This document shows positions 20,575-31,976 of a stretch of DNA of 64,000 nt, one piece after another. The notes beneath the pieces are model-generated. The model did not search any database, was not told the origin of the DNA, and worked only from the letters and a program-made list of their open reading frames with translations. Position 1 is the first letter of the stretch. Each line of letters opens with the position of its first letter. The DNA is from Reclinomonas americana ATCC 50394 (lineage: Eukaryota; Jakobida; Jakobea; Jakobida), in the NCBI GenBank assembly GCA_048213135.1, contig PS015030.1:59361-123360 (forward strand), read 5' to 3'. The position numbers were made by a program, and so were the translations under genes.

Positions 20575-21196
20575 GATGGAACGAGTGACCTTGTGGCAAG
20601 CGAAACGCTGTGACACGCACGACGAAAGGAAGGACAGAAATGGATGAGTGAGGCGAGGCGGGCAGGAGAGAAAACGGAAACGACGTGATCCGCGCTCGTT
20701 CACACCTCGTGGATTTCAGTGAACAAGCGACCGATGGACGTCCGATAAAATCCAGCGACGTCACTGGAAGGATGGGAGGCCAGCGCGCTGACGGCCATCC
20801 AGTGAAAAGGAATGCCCGTGCGTGAGAGAGAGGCGGCGACGCAGTGGTAAAATTGAAAACGTCGACGGATCGAGAATTCGAATCCGGATCCGGCATGCAA
20901 GGAAGAAGGCAGGAAGCGGGCTAAGGAGCGTATGCAGCTCACAGAGGGCGAGGCTATGGCGACCTTGTCACCGGCAGAGCGCGTTTGCTTGCACAGCTGC
21001 AGACAAAACCGAGGTCGACGTCGACTTCGATCCGTACTTTACACTCTGAGCCCACGGCAACGCAACATGCAGCTGTGCGACGGCCTGCGCGACTGTCCGC
21101 ACTCCACAGCGTCGCACTACGCGACGAAACCCCTCAGTTTTGTCGTGTTGTCCCACACACCCAATTTTCCTTCTGCAAGAGAGAGAGCTCGACGGC

Positions 21197-23283
21197 ATGA
21201 GTTCCCAAAACGTTCCCTTCACCATGCACTCACAACCCGTCAACGCCGCCTCCCGCGCCTCCGCCGCCTCGGCCAATTCACCCTCCGGTTCCGGTTCCCC
21301 GTCAAGCAGCGCCCGCCCGATCTCCGTGCGGAGCGCAAACTCCCAATCGGGCTCTGGTGGCAGCGCAACGGCGACAGCAGTGCCTGTAGGCTCCGCGGGA
21401 AGCGCATCGGGATCGGCTCCGCGGAGCTCGTATGAGAGAGCGCGCGCGGCGGGGTTTACACCAGAGGCCTCGTTGCAGAGATTGGGTGCGTACTGCGAGT
21501 GAGAGGGAAGTGGGAGGGGGGTAGAGAGCGCCTTCTACGCCCACTCTTTTGTGAGGATGAGTGTGTGTGGAGAGAGAGTGCTTCTCTCTTGGTCTCTCGG
21601 TCATCGAAGTGAGGAAGTGTACTTTGTGGTGAAGTGCAACAGGCTGTAGCTTCTGTCTCCCTCTGTCTCTCTCTCTCTCTCCTCCCTCCCTCCTCTCTCT
21701 CTCTCTCTCTCTCCTGTGTGTATGTGTGAGTGTCGCCTTGTACTCCTCAATCGTGATCAAAGTGTGCACCTCCAACTCCTCTCTCTTCTGTTTGCAGGAG
21801 TGAGGGAGAGCAGTGCAGTCGCGCCTCCTTTTGCTTGTCTTCTGTGATGATCGCGTGTGATACCCTGTGCTTCTTCTCTCTTGTCTGTCGACCAATGTGT
21901 GAGCATCAACTCTTCTGCTCCTCTTCTGTTTGTGCGTGGTGGTAATGATCAGCGTGCACTGGAGAGCAGTGCACCTTCAGCCTCTCTGTTGTGCGTGTGC
22001 GTTTGGGGCGCAGCGTGGGAGTGCCACTGACCGACATTTCGCACCCTCTCTCACTCACACTCTCTCGCGCAGAGAACTCGTTGGATCGCTCACAAGGACG
22101 CGCTGCGACTCGCTTTGAGCCGACACCGCGACAGCGCACAGTTGGCTTTGAGGTTGGCGGCAATGCACCGTCCTCCGGTACTGGATCATCTGCTGGTGCC
22201 TCTGCTGGTGGTGCTGCTGCTGGAGGTGCAGCGGGAGGAGGTGAGAAGGCTGCCCGGCCTCCGCGCTCGTCGCTGGCCACGTCACAGCAACCCGCGGCAG
22301 CGGGTGGCTCCAGTGCTGCTGCTGCCGCCTCTGTCACACCGTCGGCAGCTGCAGGATCGTCATCGACAAGTGCGACTCCAGCTGCTGCGTCTGCTGCCGC
22401 TCCGGCCGCTGCCGCAGGTGCCGATGGATCGAGCAAGCCGCTCAGTGGCAAGGAGCTGAAGGCGGCCAAGAAGGCGGAGAAGGCGGCGCGGAGAAGCGCA
22501 AAGAAGCCAGAGTTGCGATACAACTCTTTGCTGTTGCCTTGACTGCACAGTGGCTGATGTTGGCTCTTGCAGAGATGGTGTGTCGTCCGGTGGTCCGCCG
22601 GCGTCACACGCAGGTGGTGGGCGTGGTGGTGGCGGTGCAGGTGGATCGACGGGTTCGTCATCGTCGTCGTCGACTGCTGCGGCTACTCCTGCCGCCGCCG
22701 GCGGTGGCGGTGGAGCAGCGTCGGCAGGGGCGTCGGCGGGTGGAAGTGGTGCGGCGGCGGCAGCAGTACCAAAGGCGCGCAAAGTACGGACGCAGCTGCA
22801 GAAGAAGCACCAGTTCTTCTCGCACCTTCCGCAGCACGAGCGCGAGACGAGCATCACACAGAACATCAAGTTCTCCGACAAGGACTCGTTGGTGCATCCG
22901 ACGGTCGTGCGACTGGCGCTGGAGTACTCACAGGGCACCATCATTGGCTCGAATGCGCGCTGCCTGGCCATGCTGCAGGCATTTTGTGATGTGAGTGCGT
23001 TCTCGACAAGTGAGGATGAGTGAGGCAGTGTGATTAATCCCCTCTTCCTCAATCTCGTGCAGGCGGTGGCCGGCTGGGATCCCTCCATGGAAGACGGTCG
23101 CTTGCGCAGCGATTATGCGCGTGCCCTCATCACATATCTCGGTCACCAGATCACCTTCCTCGAGCAGTCGCGCACCAAGAGCATCGGCATGGGCAACGCC
23201 ATTCGCACCCTGAAGGCTCAAATCCAGCGCGACGACAAGTCGACCACGACCCTCACAGACGTTTCGTCCAACCCATACTCTCG
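21197..23283 (+). CDS. EIF2B4: Translation initiation factor eIF2B subunit delta, 3' half missing
   Basis: Four exons join in phase: 21197-21485, 22073-22511, 22573-22990 and 23063 to the gap at 23284. The first half is low complexity (Ser/Gly/Ala) with a basic segment SGKELKAAKKAEKAARR, as in other delta subunits. The conserved part reads HQFFSHLPQHERETSITQ, HPTVVRLALEYSQGTIIGSN, ARCLAMLQAF and then FLEQSRTKSIGMGNAIRTLK, the N-terminal helical domain of eIF2B-delta. The complex is the guanine-nucleotide exchange factor for eIF2. The C-terminal Rossmann-like domain (about 190 residues, roughly 570 nt) should follow, but the 316-base gap is too short for it and a different minus-strand gene starts at 23699. 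Intron 2 has a GTTGCG donor (22512). Confidence 0.9.
21540..21900 (+). other. Intron with CT/GT-rich simple sequence
   Basis: Lies within intron 1 of the eIF2B-delta gene (21486-22072). It includes the CTCTCTCTCC run at 21665-21712 and no coding signal. Confidence 0.6.
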
Positions 23284-23698
23284 NNNNNNNNNNNNNNNNN
23301 NNNNNNNNNNNNNNNNNNNNNNNNNNNNNNNNNNNNNNNNNNNNNNNNNNNNNNNNNNNNNNNNNNNNNNNNNNNNNNNNNNNNNNNNNNNNNNNNNNNN
23401 NNNNNNNNNNNNNNNNNNNNNNNNNNNNNNNNNNNNNNNNNNNNNNNNNNNNNNNNNNNNNNNNNNNNNNNNNNNNNNNNNNNNNNNNNNNNNNNNNNNN
23501 NNNNNNNNNNNNNNNNNNNNNNNNNNNNNNNNNNNNNNNNNNNNNNNNNNNNNNNNNNNNNNNNNNNNNNNNNNNNNNNNNNNNNNNNNNNNNNNNNNNT
23601 ATCAAAACCAAAAAAACATCTCGCAAAACAAATTATGGGTTCCGAGTGATGAAGAAGAAGAATCACTGTTTTTTCTCGCATGAACGGCTGTCGCCTGC

Positions 23699-24958
23699 TC
23701 ACTTCTTCGTCGTCGACGACGTCAACTGTCGCTTGAGGAAGGTCGACGGATCGCCCCATCTGCGCAAACACAAGGTCGGTAACGTGCGCGTAGCGTACTG
23801 TGAGACTGTCGAGTGTGCAGCAGAGACAAACCCTTGGCATGTTGGCGAGTCTTTCCTAATCTCCGCATTGAGGTCGCCAAACACGGTGCAGTCGCCGGCC
23901 CTGGGGTTCAGCGTATCGCAGCACAGCTTGCACTGATCGAGGCACAGTGCTCGCCACGCCGGGCACGAGTACGATCGGTGCTGCCCGACCAAGCCGCGCT
24001 CGCTCGGCGCTCCTCGGCAATCCAGCGAGCTCCACGCCGCATTCTGCAACGAGCAGTACGCCACACAAGTCGCCTTGGTCGTCGACTTGTCCTCGGCAGA
24101 CACTGCGCAACGGTAAGCCCTAACTGCGCAAGAGGGTGCGACACGCACTACATAAAGAGACGCAACTGCCGCCGACGAGGGCGACCCAGTCGACCGAGTC
24201 CACCTTGGAGCTCGAGGCCTTCTTCGTCGTGTGCACAATCGTGGTCGTGGCCGCCGGCTTGAGCGAGGTCGCCATGGGCGCAGCGAGCGGCGCCGGTGCC
24301 GTGGTCGATGTCGACGCGGCAGACGATGACGTCGTCGTCGCTGATGGCAACTGCGTGACTGGCACAGTTATTGCCGACATGCCCGTGGACCACGACGCCT
24401 AATGTTGTCACAACAATATGAGTGCGCTGCTCTGCCACCCGTCACACACTCTCTCGCTCTCTCGCTGCACAGCTGTGCTCTGACTGCGTGCGCGCTCTGA
24501 CCTTTGTCTGTTGCTGCTGCTGCTCCTGCTGTTGTGGTGCGGGTGGTGGCGCCTCCTGTGGCTGCTCCTGCTGCTGCTGCTGCTGCTGCTGTGGTGGTGT
24601 GGGTGGTGCAGCACTCACGTTCTCACACGCAGGATCGTCGCTGTCCTCCGCACACTCGCTCGGTGCTGCGTGGCCGCCATTGCTCTTGTTTGTTGTTGTT
24701 GTTGTTCACAACATCTTGATCAGTAGTGGTCTCGGCGGCACGCGCCTGCGGCGGTGTCGACGGCGGTGCGACCTCCAGACCGCTCTTGCGCACAGTTGTC
24801 GTGGGTGAGCCACTAGCACTGCCACCTGCGCCACTGCTGCCGCCTGCGCCGCCACCTGCGGCCGGAGACGCAGAGGGCGGGGTCGTGGCCACGGCCAGTA
24901 GGCACGCCGACATGGCCATGATCAGCAGCGCGGCCACCACCGCGTTGCGCATCATCAT
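23699..24958 (-). CDS. Secreted Ser/Thr-rich protein with a Cys-rich C-terminal domain
   Basis: Start ATG at 24958 (MMMRNAVVAALLIMAMSACL) gives a signal peptide. A Gly/Ser/Pro-rich region follows, then an acidic stretch APSECAEDSDDPACEN ending at a GTGAGT donor. Exon 2 (24167-24398) is a mucin-like Thr/Ser/Ala linker, exon 3 (23832-24102) is Cys-rich (ATCVAYC, CPAWRALCLDQCKLCC, PTCQG) and exon 4 (23699-23759) ends at TGA 23699. Exons 2-4 join in phase; intron 2 begins GTTGCG (24166). Within exon 1 the frame must shift by one or two bases between the signal-peptide frame and the acidic stretch. The likely cause is the (AAC)n run at about 24694-24710, either an assembly indel or an unseen splice. 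The Cys pattern (ten Cys) matches no family I recognise; an extracellular or cell-wall role is inferred. Confidence 0.6.
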
Positions 24959-24959
24959 T

Positions 24960-25425
24960 TGCTGTTGATGTTGAAAGGTGGAGCGCGCGTGTGCGTGTGT
25001 GATTAAAGAGAGCGATGAAGAGAGAAAGGCGGTGGGCGGAAAACCAACTCTTTTCGTATGTCTTCTCTCCTCACTCTGCTGAAAGAAAAACCAACACAAC
25101 GAAAATTCCACTGGCAAAAAAACGGTCATCGGAAACCGAGCCGCAATAAATATTGCCCTCCNNNNNNNNNNNNNNNNNNNNTGGTTGAATCTTTTTCCCG
25201 ATTGCAGGTGCACCACCGAGCCAACGAGTGCTCAAGAGGATTTTCAGGGTGGCCGCCGTCCGAAGACAAGCAGCCGGGCAGCATGCAAGACTCAGTGAAG
25301 AGACTGCTTCCGCCAAGAACGTGCATCATCGTTGCACGAGAAACCACGGCCGGTGACAAGCATGGATTTGACTGTGTACATGTTCATAACCTCACTATTC
25401 TAGCCCACCCCCTTCCCTTTTTCAA
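24960..25425. other. No gene recognised
   Basis: Includes the 5' side of the secreted-protein gene, a 20-base gap (25162-25181) and a stretch (25183-25365) open in several frames on the minus strand but without recognisable domains or splice signals. Confidence 0.4.
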
Positions 25426-26561
25426 TCACCGCCTCCACCACATCACCCGCACATTCGCCGGCAGTGATCCATTCGTCCGCCGTACAAACTCGAGCGCCAG
25501 CTCCGGCATCGAGGTCTGCGTCTCAATCATCCGATCGACGAGCTCCTCGGTGAGGGGCATGAAGGCCGGCAACCAGCGCTCCACCCACTCGTCGTCGCCA
25601 ATGTCCACTTCGGTGGCCACGGTACCGGCCAGGCCGGCTCCGGGTTGCGGATCGAAGAAAATGCGCTGGCCACCGACAATCTCCACGAGGCCGTACAGCA
25701 CGCCATCCCACTCCACGCTGTGAAACGCCGGGTCCGGGTGCTCCCGGGTCGACTCCACTGTCGCCGGCTCCGCATTCACGTACCAAATGCCACCGTGCCG
25801 CCCCAACGACACCGTGATCCACGTCTTGCCGGAGCCGATGTCGGGTTCGTCGGGCTGCACGGCCTGGTGCGGTCCGTGGCACACAATGTAGTGCGGGTAC
25901 TGTGCGAGGAGGTTTTTGAAGAGGTGAGCCTGTCGAGCCGGCGTCAAGCGCGTCGCCTTTTGCTCCACCATGATGTCGAGTGGGTGGGCCAGTAGGCGCA
26001 GCAGCTTGATTTGCAGCGCCTCGAGTTCGTCGGCGGCCAGGAACTTCCAGCTCCCGTCCCACATGGCGTGCAGCCAGCCCATGAGTGTGTTCTGCTCGTC
26101 GTCGTTGTACAGCGGGATGTCCAGCTGCGCACCCGCAGACGGGATCCGGAGGTGAGTTCGAACATCGAAAATATTTTTTGCGCGACTTCGAATTCACTCA
26201 CCCGCTGCACAATGGCCCACAGCTCAATCGGTGTAAAGTCAAAGCCAACCGGCTGCTCCGGTAGCACCACCGTCGAAGGATCCATGGACACCGCCAGCTC
26301 ATCGTCAGGCGGCGCGCCTGACTCCTTGTGGGTGTCCTCCAGAACTTGGCGCACGAGAAGCTGGCGCACGCGGCGCGGCGGCATCTCATTCACCGCCGGC
26401 TCTACCTCCTCCAGACGCTTCTTGTCGAGAGTGTGAGGCCCCGTAACCAGGGTGACGCTCGACGGGATCAGGCTCATCTCGCTGCGCTCAGTCGCCTGCT
26501 GCAGTGATTCGAATTCTCCTGTCGCGACAACCACGGTGCGGTCGCGAAGGTCTGTCGACAT
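25426..26561 (-). CDS. Unrecognised protein with Gly/Trp-rich C-terminal domain
   Basis: Two exons, 26202-26561 (MSTDLRDRTVVVATGEFES) and 25426-26124, join in phase across a GTGAGT intron. About 350 residues. Exon 1 ends in PVGFDFTPIELWAIVQR. Exon 2 begins LDIPLYNDDEQNTLMGWLHA and contains HYIVCHGPHQAV, GKTWITVSLGRHGGIWYVN, HSVEWDGVLYGLVEIVGG and ends RVMWWRR. Codon usage and clean splicing argue it is real. The regular aromatic/Gly pattern suggests a beta-rich fold, but I recognise no family. An upstream in-frame extension to 26639 is possible. Confidence 0.6.
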
Positions 26562-26639
26562 GTCCAGCACTTGCCAGTGTCTTTGTATTTGCGAGGGATG
26601 CTGTAGAAAGAGACGGTTCTGCTGCCTGCAGCTCTGCAA

Positions 26640-27010
26640 AAGAGGAGAGCAGCGAACACGAAGTCGAGGAAATCATGAATCTTGATCTTGTCTCCTTCTC
26701 CCTCCTTGTCGGTTCGCTTCTGTTGGCTTCTTCTCTCTGGTCAGCACTCTGCCTGTGATGATCACCCTCCAAAAGCCTCTGCAGCTGATATCCGAACGCG
26801 GATCCGGCCGCGGACGTGCCCGCGATAATCGTGATCGCGATCGTTACGATATCCAGCACGCAGTTTCGCAATCCGGATCCTGTGCGTTCGATGTGGCGCC
26901 CTCGCACCAGTATAGTCCTTCTCCCCGGCGCCTTCTTGCGCCTTGTAGCCTGTGGGGTTCGAAATCACACTAGCCGCTGAGCGATAAGTTCGGATTGGGA
27001 TCAAGTTACA
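26640..27010. other. Palindrome-rich intergenic DNA
   Basis: Between 26788 and 26884 the sequence is a chain of short palindromes (GATATC, GGATCC, CCGCGG, ATCGTGATCGCGATCG, GGATCC). Similar palindrome chains occur at 20866-20896, 2268-2312, 2445-2462 and 63032-63100, suggesting a dispersed element family. It precedes the heme peroxidase gene. Confidence 0.5.
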
Positions 27011-27203
27011 CGTGCACCCGTACTGCTCTCTCTCTCTCTCTCTCTCTCCCTCTCACTTTCTCTCACGCACGCACACCTCAATAGTCACTCCTGCACGTTG
27101 GTCCCCAATGCATTGCGCGCTCGCTCGCCACTCAACATTTTCGACCGTTACATCTTGGCGCGAAAACTTCTCTATTTCTTGTGTGTGGAGAGAAGGTGAT
27201 CAC

Positions 27204-28424
27204 ATGCTGCGATCGTGGTTTACCTCGCACGCACTTGCGTTGCTTCTGCTTTCGGTACTCGTGTGCTGCACTGCAGTGCACGCAGCGTACGTCTACGAGG
27301 ACGAGAGTTGCGAGAGAAGCAGTTTCTTCTTTTGCTCACACTCACTCTCTCTCACTCTCTCTCACTCTCTCTCCCTCTCTCACCGCAGACGAGACACTGG
27401 TGCGCGGCTCCTTGTTGCGTCCACTCTTCTCCTCTCCCCTCCTCACCTCTGTGACGCTGTCACTGACTCCCTGTGTGTGCACAGTGCCGATGAGTTGTTT
27501 GCCGAAGAGTTTCGCGCGCGCGATGGTGTATCAGTGCGTGCGTTTGGGTGCAACGACTCATCATATTCGTCTCTCGCGTGTACAGGGCTCTGCCGAAGAT
27601 CTTGACCAGCCCCTTCCGCACGTTCACTGGCGCCAACAACAGCCCGTCGGGTCCCTATGGCGTCTCCAGCACCCCGCAAAGTCGCATCCTCCCTCCTCTC
27701 TACAAGGACGGCATTGGGCAGCCACGCGACGGACCCAACCCGGTGAGACGCTGTTTCATCTTGCCTCTCTCTCTCTCNNNNNNNNNNNNNNNNNNNNNNN
27801 NNNNNNNNNNNNNNNNNNNNNNNNNNNNNNNNNNNNNNNNNNNNNNNNNNNNNNNNNNNNNNNNNNNNNNNNNNNNNNNNNNNNNNNNNNNNNNNNNNNN
27901 NNNNNNNNNNNNNNNNNNNNNNNNNNNNNNNNNNNNNNNNNNNNNNNNNNNNNNNNNNNNNNNNNNNNNNNNNNNNNNNNNNNNNNNNNNNNNNNNNNNN
28001 NNNNNNNNNNNNNNNNNNNNNNNNNNNNNNNNNNNNNNNNNNNNNNNNNNNNNNNNNNNNNNNNNNNNNNNNNNNNNNNNNNNNNNNNNNNNNNNNNNNN
28101 NNNNNNNNNNNNNNNNNNNNNNNNNNNNNNNNNNNNNNNNNNNNNNNNNNNNNNNNNNNNNNNNNNNNNNNNNNNNNNNNNNNNNNNNNNNNNNNNNNNN
28201 NNNNNNNNNNNNNNNNNNNNNNNNNNNNNNNNNNNNNNNNNNNNNNNNNNNNNNNNNNNNNNNNNNNNNNNNNNNNNNNNNNNNNNNNNNNNNNNNNNNN
28301 NNNNNNNNNNNNNNNNNNNNNNNNNNNNNNNNNNNNNCTCGTCCTCCGTCCGTACGACGACGGTACGACGTACGGTACGGAGACGACGACGACGACGACC
28401 GACGTACGTACGTACGTCGTTCTT

Positions 28425-28472
<48 letters not shown>

Positions 28473-31344
28473 TGGCGTTGTGGGTCCTGACGCGCACTTG
28501 GATTGATTTATGCAGCGCGCTATCAGCAACGCTGTCTCTGCACAGTCGTACAACACAGAGAACGAGTTGAGCGCCAGTGACTGGTTGTGGCAGTGGGGTG
28601 AGTATCCCTGCACAAACTCCCCCTCTATTCCTTGTCCCTCACTCGCACTGACCGACGTCGTCTTCGTTAGGTCAATTCATCGACCGTTGCGCGATGCGTT
28701 GTGTGTCTTTTCACCGGCTGGTCGTGCACTCAATTCCCTTCTTCCATTCATCATCGCAGATGACATGACGTTGACACCCGACGACCCAAACATGCCGCTG
28801 CCGATCCCGATCCCGGCCGGTGATCCGATTTTCGATCCGCAGTTGCGCCTGCCTTGCAGGCTGACGTGAAAGCGTGCGACTGTCTCTAATGCTCGTGGTG
28901 TGACACGCACAGGAACACTGGCACCAAGTTCATCGCCTTCAACCGCAGCGTGTTTGCCTCCGGCACTGGCGTGAGCAGCTCGGCGCCTCGTGTTCCGGTG
29001 CGTGCTGTCATTACTACCTCTCACTTTCATTCACCTCACTCTTGTGCTTTGCTTGCAGATCAACAAGCTCACTGCCTTCCTCGACGCGAGCATGGTCTAC
29101 GGCTCGGATGATGCTCGCGCTGCTGGTATATGTGCTACTTGACGGCGTCGATGCTCCTTGTCTTCGTCTCACACGCTTCGGCACAGCTCTGCGAACTGGC
29201 TACGACGGCCTGCTCAAGACATCGTCTGGCCCCGACGGCGACTACCTGCCGTTCAACACTGGCGGTATGCTCCCCCAAACCCGTCCCTTGTCTTTTCTCT
29301 GTCTTCATGTGCTCACGAACTGAGGTTGTCGCAGGTCTTGCCAACGCTCCCGATGGCGGCAAGAACCCCAACATGTACGTCGCTGGCGATATTCGCCCGA
29401 ACGAGCAGGTGCCGTCGTCGTAAGAACCCACTTATTGTGATGAAGTGTACCTCCCTCTCACCTCGAGTGTGCAGATTGGACTGCTGGCGGTGCACATCCT
29501 GTTTGTGCGTGAGCACAATCGCCTGGCTCGTGCCCTGAAGAAGGCGGTGAGCAGTACCCACCAATCTTGTTGCTCTTTTCTGTCAACACTTTCTCGCTCT
29601 TTTGCCCACGTAGCTTTGCGCCTTTATTCTCATTTCGTCTCTCATTATCTCTATCTCTCGCTATGTTCTCACGCCTTTGTTGTCATGGCGAGTCCTCACG
29701 TTTGTTGTTTCTTCTTTACTCTGTGGGCAGCACCCGGAGTGGAACGACGAGACTCTGTTCCAGAGTTGAGTTCGTGCTTGTCAGTCCCGAACGGAGTTTA
29801 TTGTACTCATTTCCTGCACCAACTTGCAGCCGCTCGTGCCATTGTCGGTGCCGAGATCCAGATCATTAGCTGTGCGTCTGCGTCACTTTCGTACGAGCAC
29901 CACAATGATGGTTCACTTACGACATTTTTCTGTGCAGACAAGGAGTTCCTGCCACTGATCCTGGGTCCGAAGCCCTTGCCTCCGTACGCTGGCTACATGC
30001 CCGGCGTCAATCCAAGGTGGGTCGCGCCACTAGTCGAGTCGGCAAGTTGTCGTCCACTCGTCATTCTCATGCATTCTCTCACAGCATATCGGTTCTTTTC
30101 TCCACTGCCGCCTTCCGCCTGGTGCGTTGTTGTCCATGGCTGTTATGACATGCCTTGTGTCCTCTCTCACACTGTCTGCTCGTGTAGGGCCACACAATGA
30201 TCTCGGCAAACATTCTGCGCGTCGACTCGTACTTGAAGCCCATCTCGTATGGTCCTCTGCCGATTCGCCGATCGTTCTTCAATCCGAGCATCCTCGCCAA
30301 GGAGGGCGGCTTGGATCCTGTGCTGCGTGGTCTTGCAGTCCAGCGGGTACGTTGATCATAAAGCTCGACCTCCATTCGTGCCGGATTCTCACATTCTCGA
30401 GTGGACTTGATGCGGATACACAGGCCCAGCGCCTCGATCTACAGTTTGTCGACGACAGTGCGTACTCCGCCTTATCATTCGCCAACACCATGTAGTACGA
30501 GTGACTTACTATTGTTGTTGTTGTTATGCATGCAGTTCGCAACCTGCTCTTCAAAGAGATGAATGCGTTGCGTGGATATGCGACGTTTGTCACGCTCACC
30601 GCATCGCATGTTGTACTCACACGCGGTTATCTGTGCTGTGCGCAGTCAGGCGGATCTCATGGCTCTGAACATTCAGCGCGGTCGCGACCATGGTGCGTTC
30701 TTTTCCCATAACTCATTCTTCCCGTTTCTGCTCCTCATGCCAATTTCACAGGTCTTCCCACGTACAACTTCTTCCGCTGGGCGTACGGTCTGCCGGTGCC
30801 GAAGAGCTTTAACGACGTTGCGTCCATCACCCCGCTTCACCTTCACGGCCGTCACTCCTGACGGTGATTGCTGGGCAGGTGACGAGCGACCCTGCTGTGG
30901 CGGCGCGTCTGGCCTCGGTCTACGCGACGGTGGACGACATTGATGTGATTGTCGGTGGTCTGGCTGAGGACCACATTGCAGGCGGCATGGTCGGACCGCT
31001 GTTCCAAGCGATTTTGTTGCGTTGTTTGCGGGCAGCAGCAAGACGGTCTCTTGCGTTGTGCTTCTGACCCGGTTTTATGTTTTGGTTCTCGCCACGGCGC
31101 AGGCGCGATCAGTTCCAGCGTCTGCGCGACGGCGATCGGTGGGTGCAACAGAGAACACAGCAGCGACGTTCTATCGACTGTGGAACTCACCGTCACTCCT
31201 CTCTCCCGCAGCTTCTGGTACCAGCGTGTGTTTGGCGGCAAGTTCCTCGCGCAGCTGGAGACCATTCGCCTCTCCACCATCATTCGCCTCAACAGCAGCA
31301 TCGGCAACGAAATCGACGACAACGTCTTCGTCTGGAAGAACTAA
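27204..31344 (+). CDS. Secreted animal-type heme peroxidase (peroxinectin/MPO-like)
   Basis: ATG 27204 starts a signal peptide (MLRSWFTSHALALLLLSVLV). Main exons with phase agreement: 27586-27742, 28516-28597, 28671-28685, 28760-28851, 28913-28997, 29059-29125, 29187-29264, 29334-29408, 29475-29546, 29731-29764, 29830-29871, 29938-30016, 30085-30121, 30188-30346, 30424-30457, 30536-30566, 30646-30692, 30762-30816, 30879-31015, 31103-31138 and 31212-31344. Diagnostic motifs: SRILPPLYKDGIGQPR, WQWGQFIDHDMTLTP (distal His), FLDASMVYGSD, LLAVHILFVREHNR, ARAIVGAEIQ, STAAFRLGHTMI (proximal His) and MALNIQRGRDHG. About 550 residues. It reduces H2O2 and oxidises halides or phenolics outside the cell. 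The N-terminal two exons (27204-27286 and 27485-27525) are less certain. The distal-His motif is split by a 15-nt exon. Five introns begin GTTGCG. A 560-base gap lies in an intron. Confidence 0.93.
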
Positions 31345-31507
31345 CACCCGCAAGTGCCTGTCAATGCGCCTTGCTGTCTGCTCTCTACCCTCTGTGTCTC
31401 TCCTCACGTGCGCACGCCCCCTGTGTATGTCACGTAATGAATTTGGAGCCGGATGGGACAACTCTTTCATCGTCACTCACCACACTCTCTCGTGTGTTGA
31501 AACACGC

Positions 31508-31976
31508 ATGGAGCGCCTCATTGCACACGTGTGTGACACCACCTGCAGTCGCCACTACGCCGCCTTTTCTGCGTGCGTGGACACGTGCTACATCGCCTCC
31601 CTCTCATTGCCGCCCGCACATGCCGCTCGCGAGCCGAGTCAGGCCTGTCGCAAACAGCTCGCCGACATGCAACACTGCATCTCCACGAGGTGCGCGCGCA
31701 CGTTGCGTGTGTGTGAGTGATCACTGATGTCGTCACTCAAGTGCATGTCTCCCCACTCGCAAGACTCGTCAAGCTGGAGCGCATGTGCAAGGAATCGTCG
31801 AAGCGACTTGCCGACTGCCTCGATCGCAATGGTCTCTCTCTCTTTCCCTCATTCTCCCCCCTCCCGCCCGCTCACTGCGCATGCTTTACACAGGGAACAA
31901 CGACGCTCCCTGCGCACAATCGATGGAGCTCTTTGTCACGTGTGCGCTGAGCATGTCGACACAAAAGCACGACTAG
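31508..31976 (+). CDS. CHCHD5/Mix14-like tandem twin-CX9C mitochondrial protein
   Basis: Exons 31508-31689, 31764-31831 and 31894-31976. Four CX9C motifs are seen in order: CSRHYAAFSAC, CRKQLADMQHC, CKESSKRLADC and CAQSMELFVTC, i.e. two CHCH hairpins as in CHCHD5 (Mix14). Such proteins are imported into the mitochondrial intermembrane space and oxidised by the Mia40/Erv1 relay. The first exon could be split by an in-frame 54-nt GT-AG intron (31585-31638), which would shorten the linker between the two hairpins; sequence alone does not decide. The stop codon TAG (31974-31976) overlaps the stop of the convergent gene on the other strand. Confidence 0.8.

Noticed and set aside
21302-21895. Minus-strand 197-residue frame
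   Set aside because: Antisense of the first exon and intron of eIF2B-delta; low-complexity only.
26890-26980. tRNA-like segment with GGGGTTCGAAATC
   Set aside because: The base after the loop cannot pair with the preceding G as a T arm requires, and no acceptor stem or anticodon arm can be built.
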